The position numbers and the translations under genes are program-made. Under the pieces are notes generated by a model, which searched no databases, was not told where the DNA came from, and saw nothing but the letters and a program-made list of their open reading frames with translations. A stretch of 64,000 bases of DNA from Ruthenibacterium lactatiformans (GTDB taxonomy: Bacteria > Bacillota > Clostridia > Oscillospirales > Ruminococcaceae), in NCBI RefSeq assembly GCF_000949455.1, contig NZ_JXXK01000001.1, forward strand, positions 1-64,000, read 5' to 3'. Below are positions 48,912 to 57,638 of the stretch, in pieces. The stretch's first letter is position 1. The number at the start of each line of letters is the position of its first letter.

Positions 48912-50288
48912 TCAGAACAATCCGTGATTTTTTCGGATGTAATATCTGTAATAAAGCAGGCCTGCAAGGTCGGCAAGGAACCAACCTATGGGGACGGACC
49001 ACCAGATGCCGGCAACACCGATGGCGGGTACAGCGGAAAGCGTATAAGCCAGCACTACGCGTGTGCCGAGGGAAATGACCGTGAGCACAAGAGACATTCC
49101 GGGCTTCTGGATGGCACGGTACAGTCCGTATAACAGGAACAATGCGCCGATGCCGCAGTAAAAAGCGCCCTCGATGCGCAGATACTCCACGCCGATAGAA
49201 AGGATCTCAGATTCCTCGGGACGTATGAAAATCAAGAGAAGCGGCCTTGCAAAAAGGAACACCAATGTGGAGATGAGAAGGCAGAAAACAGCTGCGGCTC
49301 CGACCGCGCTTTTAATCCCCGCGCGAATGCGATCTTCTTTTTTGGCGCCGTAATTTTGAGCGATGAAGGTGGAGAATGCGTTGCCGAAATCCTGCACGGG
49401 CATATAGGCGAAGGAGTCGATTTTTACCGCGGCGGCAAATGCGGCCATGACGGAAGGCCCGAAGCTGTTCACCAGGCCCTGTACCATCAAAATACCGAAA
49501 TTCATGACAGATTGCTGCATGCAGGTCAGCAGAGAAAAATGAGAGATTTCCGTCATGAGAGCCCGATCAAAACGCATGTCGCTGCGGGAAACACGCAGGC
49601 CCGGCATACGCGCCAGTGTGTACAGCCCCAACCCGATACCGGATATCCATTGTGCAAACACAGTCGCCGCTGCAGCTCCTGCCACGCCCCAATGAAACAC
49701 CAGCACACACACAAGGTCCAGCACGATGTTCAATACCGCCGAGATCCCCAGAAAAATCAAAGGTGCCGCAGAATTGCCCACCGCACGCAGCAGACAGGCG
49801 AAGAAATTGTAAAGGAACGTGGCGGCGATGCCGAAAAAAATGACCCAAAGGTACTCCCGCATCAGCCCATACACAGAGACGGGAACAGAGAGCAGGCGCA
49901 TGATAGGGTCGATCCACAAAAAGACAGCGGCATTGATGACGAATGTCAGCGCGGCGATAAGCGTGAAAGAAGCGAAAATGCCGGCGCGCAGGCGGGAGAA
50001 ATCCTTTTCTCCGTAACGGATGGAGAAAAATGCTCCGCTGCCCATGCAGAGCCCCAGAAGGATAGAGGTGAGAAAGGTCATCAGCGTATAAGACGAGCCA
50101 ACGGCTGCCAACGCGACGGAACCGAGAAAACGACCGACAATGAGCGTGTCGGCTACATTGTAAAGCTGCTGCAGCAGATTGCCGGCGATCATGGGCAGAG
50201 CAAACCGGAGCATTGTGCCGGTGATGCTGCCGGAAGTCAAATCCAGAACACGTCCGGCAGGCTTGTTTGATATCGTTTCATTTGACAT
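48912..50288 (-). CDS. MATE family efflux transporter
   Basis: A 458-residue, 12-helix multidrug/toxin extrusion pump driven by Na+ or H+. Seen: N-terminal FALPMIAGNLLQQLYNVADT (about 27-46) and VGRFLGSVALAAVGSSY, the conserved signature of the NorM/DinF-like superfamily, a mid-protein duplicate (NFGILMVQGLVNSFG, FGNAFSTFIAQNYGAKK, about 300) and a basic C-terminus. The good GGAGG site is 19 nt upstream of ATG 50288, longer than usual. Fifteen nt before the EFR1 gene; substrate unknown. A second MATE gene is at 57639. Confidence 0.93.
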   Translation of the reverse strand: MSNETISNKPAGRVLDLTSGSITGTMLRFALPMIAGNLLQQLYNVADTLIVGRFLGSVALAAVGSSYTLMTFLTSILLGLCMGSGAFFSIRYGEKDFSRLRAGIFASFTLIAALTFVINAAVFLWIDPIMRLLSVPVSVYGLMREYLWVIFFGIAATFLYNFFACLLRAVGNSAAPLIFLGISAVLNIVLDLVCVLVFHWGVAGAAAATVFAQWISGIGLGLYTLARMPGLRVSRSDMRFDRALMTEISHFSLLTCMQQSVMNFGILMVQGLVNSFGPSVMAAFAAAVKIDSFAYMPVQDFGNAFSTFIAQNYGAKKEDRIRAGIKSAVGAAAVFCLLISTLVFLFARPLLLIFIRPEESEILSIGVEYLRIEGAFYCGIGALFLLYGLYRAIQKPGMSLVLTVISLGTRVVLAYTLSAVPAIGVAGIWWSVPIGWFLADLAGLLYYRYYIRKNHGLF

Positions 50289-50324
50289 GGCGGTGCGGAT
50301 GCAGAGCCTCCGTTCTGTTGACTT

Positions 50325-51689
50325 TCAGAATTTTTCGCGGCAGAGAAGCGCCGCGCATTCCACATGCTTTGTGCGCGGGAACATATCCACTGGCTGTACG
50401 GCCTGTACAGCATATCCGTGTTGAGAAAGATATTTAAGATCCCGCGCGGCGGTGGCAGGATTGCAGCTCACCATCACGATGCGCTGGGGGGCCATGGCCA
50501 ATACGGCCTTCAGCGTCGGCTCGTCGCAGCCCTTGCGGGGAGGGTCCAGAACGACGATATTGGGCAGCAGGCCGTCGGCGGCCAGTTTTTGTGCGGCGGT
50601 TCCGGCGTCGGCACAGAAAAACTCCGCGTGCTCTACCCCCATTGCGGCGGCATTGCGCCGGGCGCTCTCCACCGCTTCGGGTACGATCTCTACACCGATA
50701 AGCCTGCCGCAGTGCTCCGCCATGGAAAGGCCGATGGTACCCGCACCGCAATAAAGGTCCAGCAGCGTATCCTCGGGGCCGGGCGCGGCAAAATCAGCAG
50801 CAACACTGTATAGGCGGTTTGCGCCTTCGGTATTCACCTGATAGAAAGAAAGCGGACCGAGCGCGACGGGTACGCCGCGCATGGTATCGTGGAGCACGCC
50901 GGGACCGTACAGCGTGATACATTCTTTTCCGGTGATAACATTCGTTTTGTGCGTGTTGACGTTCAATACCACGCTCTCTACCTCCGGATGCGCCTTTACC
51001 AGCGCGGCGCAGATATCCTGTGCGTGAGGCAGGCTGCGTCCGTTGCAGACAAGACATACAAGCACGCTTCCGTTTGTGACGGCGTGGCGCAAATAAATAT
51101 GGCGCGCGAGCCCTCGGTGTGCCTGTTCATCATAGACGGAGATATGATATTGCGTCAGAAGCGCGCACAGCGTCGCGGCGATTCGGTTCAGCAGTCCGGG
51201 CTGGAGCAGACAGTCCCCGCAAGACAGCGGCCGATGGCTGCGGCTCGCATAAAAGCCGGCTTGAACACTGCCGTCCCCAGCGAGAAACAGAGGATACTGC
51301 ACCTTGTTCCGGTAGCGCTCGGTCTGTGGAGAGGGAAGGATGTCCCGCACGGGCACATCCAGCCCGCCGATGCGGCGCAGGGCGTCCGCCACGAAGCCTT
51401 GCTTTGCCGCAAGCTCTGCTTCGTAGGAAAGGTGCCGGAAACAGCAGCCGCCGCACCGGCCGAAAATAGGGCAGTCCGCAGGGATGCGCCCGGTGCCGGG
51501 CGTGAGGACGCTTTCGACGATGCCAAAGGCGTAACTTTTGCAGATTTTTACCACCTTGACGGAAAGCACGTCGCCCACGGCGGCAAACGGGACAAAAACG
51601 GCCTGGCCCTCAAAACGTCCGACGCCGTTGCCGTCGCTGGACAGTGCGTCGATGGTAAGGGGGATGATCTGGTTTTTGACAAGCGGCAT
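50325..51689 (-). CDS. rlmD: 23S rRNA (uracil-C5)-methyltransferase RlmD-like
   Basis: A 454-residue AdoMet-dependent RNA m5U methyltransferase. Seen: N-terminal TRAM domain (about 5-60), a [4Fe-4S] cluster motif CPIFGRCGGCCFRHL (about 72-86; C-x5-C-x2-C), AdoMet motif LLDLYCGAGTIGLSMA (about 306-321), DPPRKGCDE (about 382-390) and catalytic VSCNPATAARD (about 406-416). Whether it targets U1939 or U747/U54 cannot be decided, so the symbol is the generic family one. ATG 51689 has GAGGAG upstream. Starts 66 nt after the AraC gene's stop. Confidence 0.88.
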   Translation of the reverse strand: MPLVKNQIIPLTIDALSSDGNGVGRFEGQAVFVPFAAVGDVLSVKVVKICKSYAFGIVESVLTPGTGRIPADCPIFGRCGGCCFRHLSYEAELAAKQGFVADALRRIGGLDVPVRDILPSPQTERYRNKVQYPLFLAGDGSVQAGFYASRSHRPLSCGDCLLQPGLLNRIAATLCALLTQYHISVYDEQAHRGLARHIYLRHAVTNGSVLVCLVCNGRSLPHAQDICAALVKAHPEVESVVLNVNTHKTNVITGKECITLYGPGVLHDTMRGVPVALGPLSFYQVNTEGANRLYSVAADFAAPGPEDTLLDLYCGAGTIGLSMAEHCGRLIGVEIVPEAVESARRNAAAMGVEHAEFFCADAGTAAQKLAADGLLPNIVVLDPPRKGCDEPTLKAVLAMAPQRIVMVSCNPATAARDLKYLSQHGYAVQAVQPVDMFPRTKHVECAALLCREKF

Positions 51690-51704
51690 ATGAGCGGTTC
51701 TCCT

Positions 51705-51735
51705 CACAAAAAAAGCGGCAGGCATGCCGCTTTGA
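51705..51735 (-). terminator. terminator after the minus-strand AraC gene
   Basis: On the minus strand AAAGCGGCA / TGCCGCTTT (51733-51712) followed by a T run (51714-51707), 20-40 nt after the stop codon. Confidence 0.8.
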
Positions 51736-51754
51736 AAATAACGGGGAAGCCGTG

Positions 51755-52603
51755 CTAGCGCGCGGCTTTTTCCTGGTTGATGCTGGTCAGGTATTTGCTG
51801 GGCGGAACGCCCTTGCTTTTTTTGAACACGCGGGAAAAATAAAACTGGTCAAAAAAGCCGACGGACACGGCGATCTCTGCAATGGAAAGCTGAGAATTTT
51901 TTAAAAGGAAACATGCCTCGCTGATGCGGTAGCTGGTAAGGTAATCAATAGGGGACTGTCCCACGTTGCTCATGAATACCCGGTACAGATGGCTGCGGCT
52001 GACGCCCACGGCCTTGGCGATATCGTCGATGCTGATGTCATGGGAATAGTTGAACTGGATATACTTGATTGCGTTGATGACATACTGAGAACTGGAATTG
52101 GAGGCATGCGGTTCAAGGTCCATTGCCTCCTGCATCAGCTCAGCAATGAAAAGATACAGATATCCGACCATCAGCGTTTCATTGCGCGGCTCGGGCCCCC
52201 GGGACAGAAAAATATTGAACAGCGCCTTTTTTACGCGTTCGGCATTTTTGCAGTGGTGGGTGGGCATGTCCTCCCGAAAAGGCAGCTGAAGCACCAGCTT
52301 GTTGGCACAGGCCCCGTTGAAGCCCACCCAGTAATATTCCCACGGTTCCTCCTTGTCTGCGGAATAAGTGATGAGCTGGCTGGGCTTTGCAAGAAAGATA
52401 TCCCCCGCCCGAAGCTCATAAACTGTGTTGTTTACCGTATATGTGCCTTTCCCGTCGACAACATAATGGATCAGATAGTGATCCCGTACGCCGGGGCCCC
52501 AGGTATAGCCGCGCTCACAGCTCTGCAGGCCGCAGTTGAAGATGGAAAGTTCCACATTGTCGGTATAATTCTGCTTGAACGACTGCTTGTATGTGCTGGG
52601 CAT
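51755..52603 (-). CDS. AraC family transcriptional regulator (cupin sensor)
   Basis: A 282-residue regulator. Seen: N-terminal AraC-binding cupin (about 25-150) with HYLIHYVVDGKGTYTVN and LRAGDIFLAKPSQL (about 67-80), and C-terminal double HTH: ISIDDIAKAVGVSRSHLYRVF (quoted as DDIAKAVGVSRSHLYRVF, about 193-211) and LSIAEIAVSVGFFDQFYFSR (about 243-262). This is the sugar-responsive AraC type. ATG 52603 has GGAGGTGA upstream; the frame to 52663 has no such site. It is divergent from galK, so galactose or galactoside control is a reasonable guess. Confidence 0.92.
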   Translation of the reverse strand: MPSTYKQSFKQNYTDNVELSIFNCGLQSCERGYTWGPGVRDHYLIHYVVDGKGTYTVNNTVYELRAGDIFLAKPSQLITYSADKEEPWEYYWVGFNGACANKLVLQLPFREDMPTHHCKNAERVKKALFNIFLSRGPEPRNETLMVGYLYLFIAELMQEAMDLEPHASNSSSQYVINAIKYIQFNYSHDISIDDIAKAVGVSRSHLYRVFMSNVGQSPIDYLTSYRISEACFLLKNSQLSIAEIAVSVGFFDQFYFSRVFKKSKGVPPSKYLTSINQEKAAR

Positions 52604-52673
52604 CCGATTCACCTCCGGCGAAACCGTGTGGGACAAAAAACGATTCCGCCTCTTATTCCTCATATGATATTTA

Positions 52674-52702
52674 ATTATAGCAAATCAATCAACAAAAGTC
52701 CA
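52674..52702 (-). promoter_or_regulatory. putative promoter of the AraC gene
   Basis: Minus strand TGGACT (52702-52697), 17-bp spacer, TATAAT (52679-52674). Confidence 0.5.
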
Positions 52703-52725
52703 TTTTTTCGTGATATAAAATAGTG

Positions 52726-52753
52726 TTTACATCAAGCGCATGTCTGTTATAAT
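52726..52753 (+). promoter_or_regulatory. promoter of galK
   Basis: TTTACA (52726-52731), 16-bp spacer, TATAAT (52748-52753). The 147-nt leader that follows is GC-rich with hairpins such as GGCGC / GCGCC (about 52793-52812); no known riboswitch core seen. Confidence 0.7.
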
Positions 52754-52900
52754 GGATTTGACACCGGGGCAGTACCGGGCTGCATTTGGAGCGGCGCTGA
52801 AAATGCGCCGCCATGCGGCACCCCGGCGGAGAAGAAGGCATCGGGGCCGCTTTTCGGCGGCGTCTATAGGATAAACGAAAGACAAGGGGAGGCCGGTAAT

Positions 52901-54199
52901 ATGTCAACGGCAAAAGAGTTAAAGAAAGAGATCGAGCGCGGTGTGTGGGACGCGTCCCTGGGAAAGCTGTATGGCCGGCGGGCTGGCGTGCTGGAGCGCC
53001 AGCGTGCGCGGTACGCGGATGCGCTGGACTGTTTTGCGGCGCTATACGGCGGGGAACGGGAAGCCGCCATCTATTCCGCGCCCGGCCGCACCGAGATCGG
53101 AGGCAACCACACCGACCACAACCACGGCGTGGTAATGGCCGGCGCGGTGGATCTGGACGTGATTGCCGTGGTTTCCAAAAACACGGACGATGTGGTACGT
53201 GTGAAATCGAAAGGCTTTGACGGCAGGGACGAAGTGAAGCTGGAGCAGCTGTCTCCTGTGCTGGCAGAGCAGGGCCGCTCCGCCGCTCTCATCCGCGGCG
53301 TGGCTGCGGGCATCGCAAAGCAGGGCGGTGTACTGGGCGGCTTCGACGCCTATACCACGTCCGATGTGCTGCGCGGCTCAGGGCTGTCCAGTTCGGCTGC
53401 GTTCGAGGTTGTCATTGGTACTGTATTCAATGGGGAATACAACCAAGGCCGTTTCTCCGCGGTAGACATCGCAAAGATCAGTCAATATGCGGAAAATGAA
53501 TATTTTGGCAAACCCAGCGGCCTGATGGATCAGACAGCCTGCAGCGTGGGCAGCGTGATCACCATTGATTTTCGTGATCCTGCCAGCCCCGTAGTGGAAA
53601 AAGTGGATTTTGATCTGGCAAAACACGATTATTGTCTGTGCATTACAGATACAAAAGGGAGCCATGCGTCGCTTACCGATGAATATGCGGCCGTCCGCCA
53701 AGAGATGGAAGCAGTGGCGGCCTATTTCGATAAGTCGGTGCTGCGCGAAGTGGATGAGTCTGCTTTTTATGCGGATATTGCTGGTGTGCGTGAAAAACTG
53801 GGGGACCGTGCCGTACTGCGCGCTATCCACTTTTTTGCGGACAGTCGGCGTGCCGGTGCGTTATGCAGTGCCATCCGTGAGGATCGCTTTGAAGACTTTT
53901 TGGAATTGATCGTGGCAGGCGGCCATTCGTCGTTTGAATACAACCAGAATGCATACAGTGCAAAAAATCCGCGGGAGCAGGGCGTTTCGCTTGGTTTGGC
54001 ACTTTCTCAGCATATACTCGAGGGGTATGGTGCGTGGCGTTTGCAGGGCGGCGGCTTTGCGGGCACCATTCAGGCGTTCGTCCCGGTGCATCTGCTGGAG
54101 GCGTACCGCGCGGCGATGGACAGCGTGTTCGGCGAGGGCTCCTGTTACGTGCTGAATGTGCGCAACTACGGTGCGCTGTGTGTGACAGAGGCACTGTAA
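52901..54199 (+). CDS. galK: galactokinase
   Basis: A 432-residue GHMP kinase phosphorylating galactose at C1, the entry to the Leloir pathway. Seen: the galactokinase signature GRTEIGGNHTDHNHG (about 63-77), the GHMP ATP motif LRGSGLSSSAAFE (about 153-165), the catalytic Asp region KPSGLMDQTACSVG (about 205-218), and C-terminal RLQGGGFAGTIQAFV (about 385-399). Slightly longer than E. coli GalK (382). RBS GGGGAGG. Divergent AraC regulator upstream; galT and galE are not in the window. Confidence 0.93.
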   Translation: MSTAKELKKEIERGVWDASLGKLYGRRAGVLERQRARYADALDCFAALYGGEREAAIYSAPGRTEIGGNHTDHNHGVVMAGAVDLDVIAVVSKNTDDVVRVKSKGFDGRDEVKLEQLSPVLAEQGRSAALIRGVAAGIAKQGGVLGGFDAYTTSDVLRGSGLSSSAAFEVVIGTVFNGEYNQGRFSAVDIAKISQYAENEYFGKPSGLMDQTACSVGSVITIDFRDPASPVVEKVDFDLAKHDYCLCITDTKGSHASLTDEYAAVRQEMEAVAAYFDKSVLREVDESAFYADIAGVREKLGDRAVLRAIHFFADSRRAGALCSAIREDRFEDFLELIVAGGHSSFEYNQNAYSAKNPREQGVSLGLALSQHILEGYGAWRLQGGGFAGTIQAFVPVHLLEAYRAAMDSVFGEGSCYVLNVRNYGALCVTEAL

Positions 54200-54202
54200 G
54201 CC

Positions 54203-54973
54203 GTGCGGGAAAAATGGTCGGCTGCCCCGCGGCGAATCGCGGCGTTCGATGCCTTGCGCGGTTTTGCACTGGTAAATATGGCCGTATACCATGGCGTTTA
54301 CGACTGGGTCTATGTATTCGGCCGACCTGCGGCATGGTTTACGCAAACGGGCAACGCGCATATCTGGCAGCAATTCATCTGTTGGACGTTCATTCTGCTG
54401 GCGGGGGCTGTGTTTCCTTATGGGAAGCATGCGGTACGCCGTGGCGCGGTCACATTTGGCTGCGGATTTCTGCTCACGGCCGTTACGATGCTGGTGATGC
54501 CGTCGGAGCAAATACTGTTCGGCGTTCTGCACTTGATTGGGGCGGCCGTGCTGCTCAGCGCGCTGCTGCGCCGCTTTCTGGACCGCGCGCCAGCGCTGCC
54601 CGGCGCCATAGCTTCCTTTGTATTGTTTTTGTTCCTGCGAAGCGTCCCGATGGGATATCTGGGCATTGGCGAGCTGCAGCTGTTTGAGCTGCCGCGCCAG
54701 CTGTACAGCGTGCCGTTTTTGTTTCCGCTTGGCCTGCCCGGCCCGGGCTTCTATTCGGCGGATTATTTTCCGCTGATCCCGTGGATATTTCTGTTCTGGG
54801 CGGGGCTTTTCCTGTGGCGTTTTCTGCGCCCGTATGCCGAAGAGACGGTGCGCGGCTGGCCTGCCTGCCGTCCATTGGTTTGGCTGGGGCGGCACAGCTT
54901 GTGGGCATATTTGCTGCATCAGCCTGTTTTGTTGGGCTTTATATTTTTGTTATCGATATTGACAGGCAGTTGA
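54203..54973 (+). CDS. heparan-alpha-glucosaminide N-acetyltransferase-like membrane protein (DUF1624)
   Basis: A 256-residue polytopic membrane protein. Seen: N-terminal RRIAAFDALRGFALVNMAVYH (quoted as FDALRGFALVNMAVYH, about 14-29), the DALRG-type start of the HGSNAT-catalytic/DUF1624 acyltransferase-3-like family with its His, six to seven hydrophobic segments, and the C-terminal GRHSLWAYLLHQPVLL (about 229-244). GTG start 54203, three nt after the galK stop, without a clear separate site, so translation is coupled to galK. Function in envelope-sugar acylation is inferred from the family. Confidence 0.85.
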   Translation: MREKWSAAPRRIAAFDALRGFALVNMAVYHGVYDWVYVFGRPAAWFTQTGNAHIWQQFICWTFILLAGAVFPYGKHAVRRGAVTFGCGFLLTAVTMLVMPSEQILFGVLHLIGAAVLLSALLRRFLDRAPALPGAIASFVLFLFLRSVPMGYLGIGELQLFELPRQLYSVPFLFPLGLPGPGFYSADYFPLIPWIFLFWAGLFLWRFLRPYAEETVRGWPACRPLVWLGRHSLWAYLLHQPVLLGFIFLLSILTGS

Positions 54974-54994
54974 TAAGAAGAAAGGATGTAGAAA

Positions 54995-55345
54995 ATGGTT
55001 TTGGTCTGGTATCCGAAATGTTCCACCTGCCAGCGCGCCAAGGCATGGCTGGATGAGCATGGCGTGACCTATACGCTGCGCGACATCAAGGAAGAAAACC
55101 CGAACGCGGAGGAGCTGCGGGCCTGGCATGAAAAAAGCGGCCTGCCTCTCCGGCGTTTTTTCAACACAAGCGGTCTGCTGTACAAAGGCATGGCGCTGAA
55201 GGACAAGCTGCCTGGAATGACGGACAATGAGCAGTACATTTTGTTGGGTGAATACGGAATGCTTGTGAAGCGGCCTTTGATTGTGGCGGACGATTTTGTG
55301 CTGGTGGGTTTCCGCGAGGCGGAATGGTCTGCAGCGCTCGGCTGA
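54995..55345 (+). CDS. ArsC/Spx/MgsR family protein
   Basis: A 116-residue thioredoxin-like protein of the arsenate reductase/Spx superfamily. Seen: PKCSTCQRAKAWLDEH (Cys9-x2-Cys12, about 7-22), RDIKEENPNAEEL, and the C-terminal conserved VKRPLIVADD (about 91-100), where the Arg-Pro turn typifies the family. It is the YffB/Spx-like short form; whether it reduces arsenate or binds RNA polymerase cannot be decided, and no ars genes are near. RBS GAAAGGATG. Last gene before a bidirectional terminator. Confidence 0.88.
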   Translation: MVLVWYPKCSTCQRAKAWLDEHGVTYTLRDIKEENPNAEELRAWHEKSGLPLRRFFNTSGLLYKGMALKDKLPGMTDNEQYILLGEYGMLVKRPLIVADDFVLVGFREAEWSAALG

Positions 55346-55477
55346 TAGGAGATATACCTGCGGGTGTGCAGTTCGGCTTCGAACGCAAACAAGCCCTTGT
55401 GAAAATGTTCCGTACAATGGTCATAAGACCAAAGCGCGTCTCTGGAAAGCATGGGCTGTGCTTTTGCGCAAAAAGAA

Positions 55478-55515
55478 AACCCATAAAACAGCCTGCAGGC
55501 TGTTTTATGGGTTTT
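55478..55515 (+). terminator. bidirectional terminator between the ArsC-like gene and tRNA-Thr
   Basis: AACCCATAAAACAGCC (55478-55493), loop TGCA, matching arm from 55498, T tract to 55515; T-rich on the minus strand too. It lies 130 nt beyond the gene's stop. Confidence 0.88.
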
Positions 55516-55521
55516 TCTTAC

Positions 55522-55597
55522 TGGAGCTGGTGATCCGATTCGAACGGACGACCTGCTCATTACGAGTGAGCTGCTCTACCGACTGAGCCACACCAGC
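55522..55597 (-). tRNA. tRNA-Thr(CGT)
   Basis: 76 nt with encoded CCA. Acceptor GCTGGTG pairs with CACCAGC; anticodon stem GCTCA/TGAGC encloses CTCGTAA with anticodon CGT (codon ACG); T arm CGTCCGTTCGAATCGGA-type loop present. Confidence 0.96.
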
Positions 55598-55734
55598 ATA
55601 TGGCGCTTAAATCAAGTGCCTTTATCTATTATAAGGAATTTTTTGCGTTCGTCAAGCTTTTTCTGAAAAGTTGTGGACGAAAATTTTATTTTGCGGTACA
55701 ATAAGCAAACAGAGAAGTTTCGGGAGGGAAAAGA

Positions 55735-56097
55735 ATGGTTACAGAATGCGTTGCGATACTGGCAATCTCACTTTGCCTCGTTGTGGTATTCATCCGTGCG
55801 GGGCACGGGGATTACGCAGCGAGTGTCACGCCCATCCTGGCCGTTCCCTTCGTGCATCTGCTCGCGCTGCCGGTAAGCTGGTGGACAGATTCGCTTTTTC
55901 CCGCGCTTGCGCCTCAATCGGTGGTGGCGTTTGCGGATATCGCCGCCGTAGTGGTTTCCTGCCTTATGATCATGTCCTTTTCGGGGAAGATCAGGAACAG
56001 GAAGAATAAAAAGCTGTATGTAGTGATGCTGGGTGGATACAATATTATACTGACCTGCACATTTGTCCACCGGACGCTGGCAGTGCTTTGGAAATAA
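55735..56097 (+). CDS. small membrane protein of unknown function
   Basis: A 120-residue protein with three hydrophobic segments (about 4-22, 30-48, 59-82) and a fourth near the end (about 95-116), separated by the basic loop KIRNRKNKK (about 84-92). RBS GGGAGGG 9 nt upstream of ATG 55735. A possible promoter (TGGACG, 17 bp, TACAAT) precedes it. No family recognised. It is the only gene between tRNA-Thr and the CapA-like gene. Confidence 0.72.
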   Translation: MVTECVAILAISLCLVVVFIRAGHGDYAASVTPILAVPFVHLLALPVSWWTDSLFPALAPQSVVAFADIAAVVVSCLMIMSFSGKIRNRKNKKLYVVMLGGYNIILTCTFVHRTLAVLWK

Positions 56098-56201
56098 TTC
56101 TTTAGAGAATGTGCCGGGGCCTATCGTGAGCCCCGGCCTCTTTTGCGTTTCGGGGAAAATTGGGGCCGTGTGCGCTTGATATAAAACAGGGAGACAAAGG
56201 G

Positions 56202-57563
56202 ATGAGCTGCAAAAAATATATCGCTGCGATTTTACTGTGCTCCGTGCTGCTGGCAGGCTGCTCTGGTTTTTCCGGGCGGGGAACGGACGCATGGGGAGCG
56301 GAATCCCCGGCATCCGGAGGAAGCAGCACGGAGGGGCAGGCCGTACAGGTTGTGCCCGAAACGCTTGCGCGTCAATTGGCTGCGGTACAAAGTGCGCACC
56401 CGCTGACGGAAGAATTTTTTTCATGGTGCGCGCAGGAGGCGCCGTCCGGTCTGCTGGAGGGAATAGATGATCGTCTCGAAGCCGAGGCCCTGTATTCAGA
56501 CGCATGGTTCTATGACCTGTGCGGGATTTCTCTTCATGTGCTGTACGGCCGCTACTCCGGGCAGGACAGCGGCTCGAACTGGCATGAGCGGGAGGGAGGC
56601 AACGGCGCGGCGGAGATTATTTTTGCAGGCGACGTGAACCTTGACGATGATTGGGAGATTATGCGGCATTTGAAAGACAGCGGCGGCGGCGTGGAAGATG
56701 CATTTTCATCGGCGTTGTTAGAGCGGCTGCGCGGCGCGGATGTCCTTGTGGTGAACAACGAGTTCCCGTACTCCCGACGCGGCGTGGCGCTGCCGGGAAA
56801 ACTATACACGTTCCGGGCAGACCCCGCAAGCACCTCTTTTTTGCGACAGATGGGAGCGGACCTTGCAGGCCTTGCCAATAACCATGTATTCGACTACGGA
56901 CCGGACGCATTCGAGGACACGCTGGCGGCGCTGGAACAAGAAGGGATTCCCTATATCGGCGCAGGGCGAGACCTGGAGCAGGCAATGCGCCCCCAATATT
57001 TTATTGTAAACGGCATGAAGCTTGCCTTTGTCGCAGCCACCCGTGCGGAAAAATTCATTTTCACGCAGGAGGCGGGGGCAACACAGCCGGGAGTGCTGCG
57101 CACCTACGAACCCGATCTTTTCTTGCAAGCAGTCACAGAAGCGAGGAAGAACAGCGATTTTGTGGCGGCCTATGTGCATTGGGGCACGGAGAATACCGCT
57201 GTGCTGGAAACCGCTCAGCGGGAGCAGGCCCGCCAATATATTGAAGCGGGCGCGGACATTGTTGTAGGCGCACATCCGCACTGCCTGCAGGGCTTTGCAT
57301 TTGAGCACGGAAAGCATGTTGCATATAGTCTGGGGAATTTCTGGTTCAATATGGATACGGTGGAAACGGGCTTCCTTTCCGTCAGAATCACAGCGCCGGG
57401 TGAGTATTCCGTTCAGTTCGAGCCGTGTATCCAGCATGGAGGACGTACCGCACTCATGGAAGATGCAGAGGGCGCGGCGCTATTACAGTATCTGCGGGCG
57501 CTTTCGCCTGGAGTGCGCATTTACGCGGACGGAACACTGGAGCTGGAGCAGCCGGAGCTGTAG
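56202..57563 (+). CDS. CapA/PgsA family lipoprotein
   Basis: A 453-residue lipoprotein with a CapA (poly-gamma-glutamate synthesis/capsule) metallophosphatase-like domain. Seen: signal peptide with lipobox LLAGC (Cys19), a helical spacer (about 20-140), then the CapA domain: IIFAGDVNLDDDW (about 145-157), VVNNEFPYS, LAGLANNHVFDYG (about 224-236), IPYIGAGRD, VAYVHWGTEN (about 321-330), VVGAHPHCLQGF (about 352-363) and YSLGNFWFN. These Asp/His/Asn positions match the metal-site pattern of calcineurin-like folds. ATG 56202 has GGGAGACAAAGGG upstream. Role at the cell surface inferred. Confidence 0.9.
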   Translation: MSCKKYIAAILLCSVLLAGCSGFSGRGTDAWGAESPASGGSSTEGQAVQVVPETLARQLAAVQSAHPLTEEFFSWCAQEAPSGLLEGIDDRLEAEALYSDAWFYDLCGISLHVLYGRYSGQDSGSNWHEREGGNGAAEIIFAGDVNLDDDWEIMRHLKDSGGGVEDAFSSALLERLRGADVLVVNNEFPYSRRGVALPGKLYTFRADPASTSFLRQMGADLAGLANNHVFDYGPDAFEDTLAALEQEGIPYIGAGRDLEQAMRPQYFIVNGMKLAFVAATRAEKFIFTQEAGATQPGVLRTYEPDLFLQAVTEARKNSDFVAAYVHWGTENTAVLETAQREQARQYIEAGADIVVGAHPHCLQGFAFEHGKHVAYSLGNFWFNMDTVETGFLSVRITAPGEYSVQFEPCIQHGGRTALMEDAEGAALLQYLRALSPGVRIYADGTLELEQPEL

Positions 57564-57579
57564 AGAAAGATCGACAAAC

Positions 57580-57616
57580 AAAAGCACCTGCGGACGATGT
57601 GTCCGCAGGTGCTTTT
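57580..57616 (+). terminator. terminator between the CapA-like and MATE genes
   Basis: AAAAGCACCTGCGGAC (57580-57595), loop GATGT, perfect matching arm 57601-57616 ending in TTTT. Works in both directions for the converging genes. Confidence 0.92.
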
Positions 57617-57638
57617 CTGCCGGATGACGGTATGCCGT

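Noticed and set aside
54034..54687. 217-codon plus-strand frame overlapping galK and the acyltransferase-like gene
   Set aside because: Out-of-frame shadow of two well-supported genes with coupled translation.
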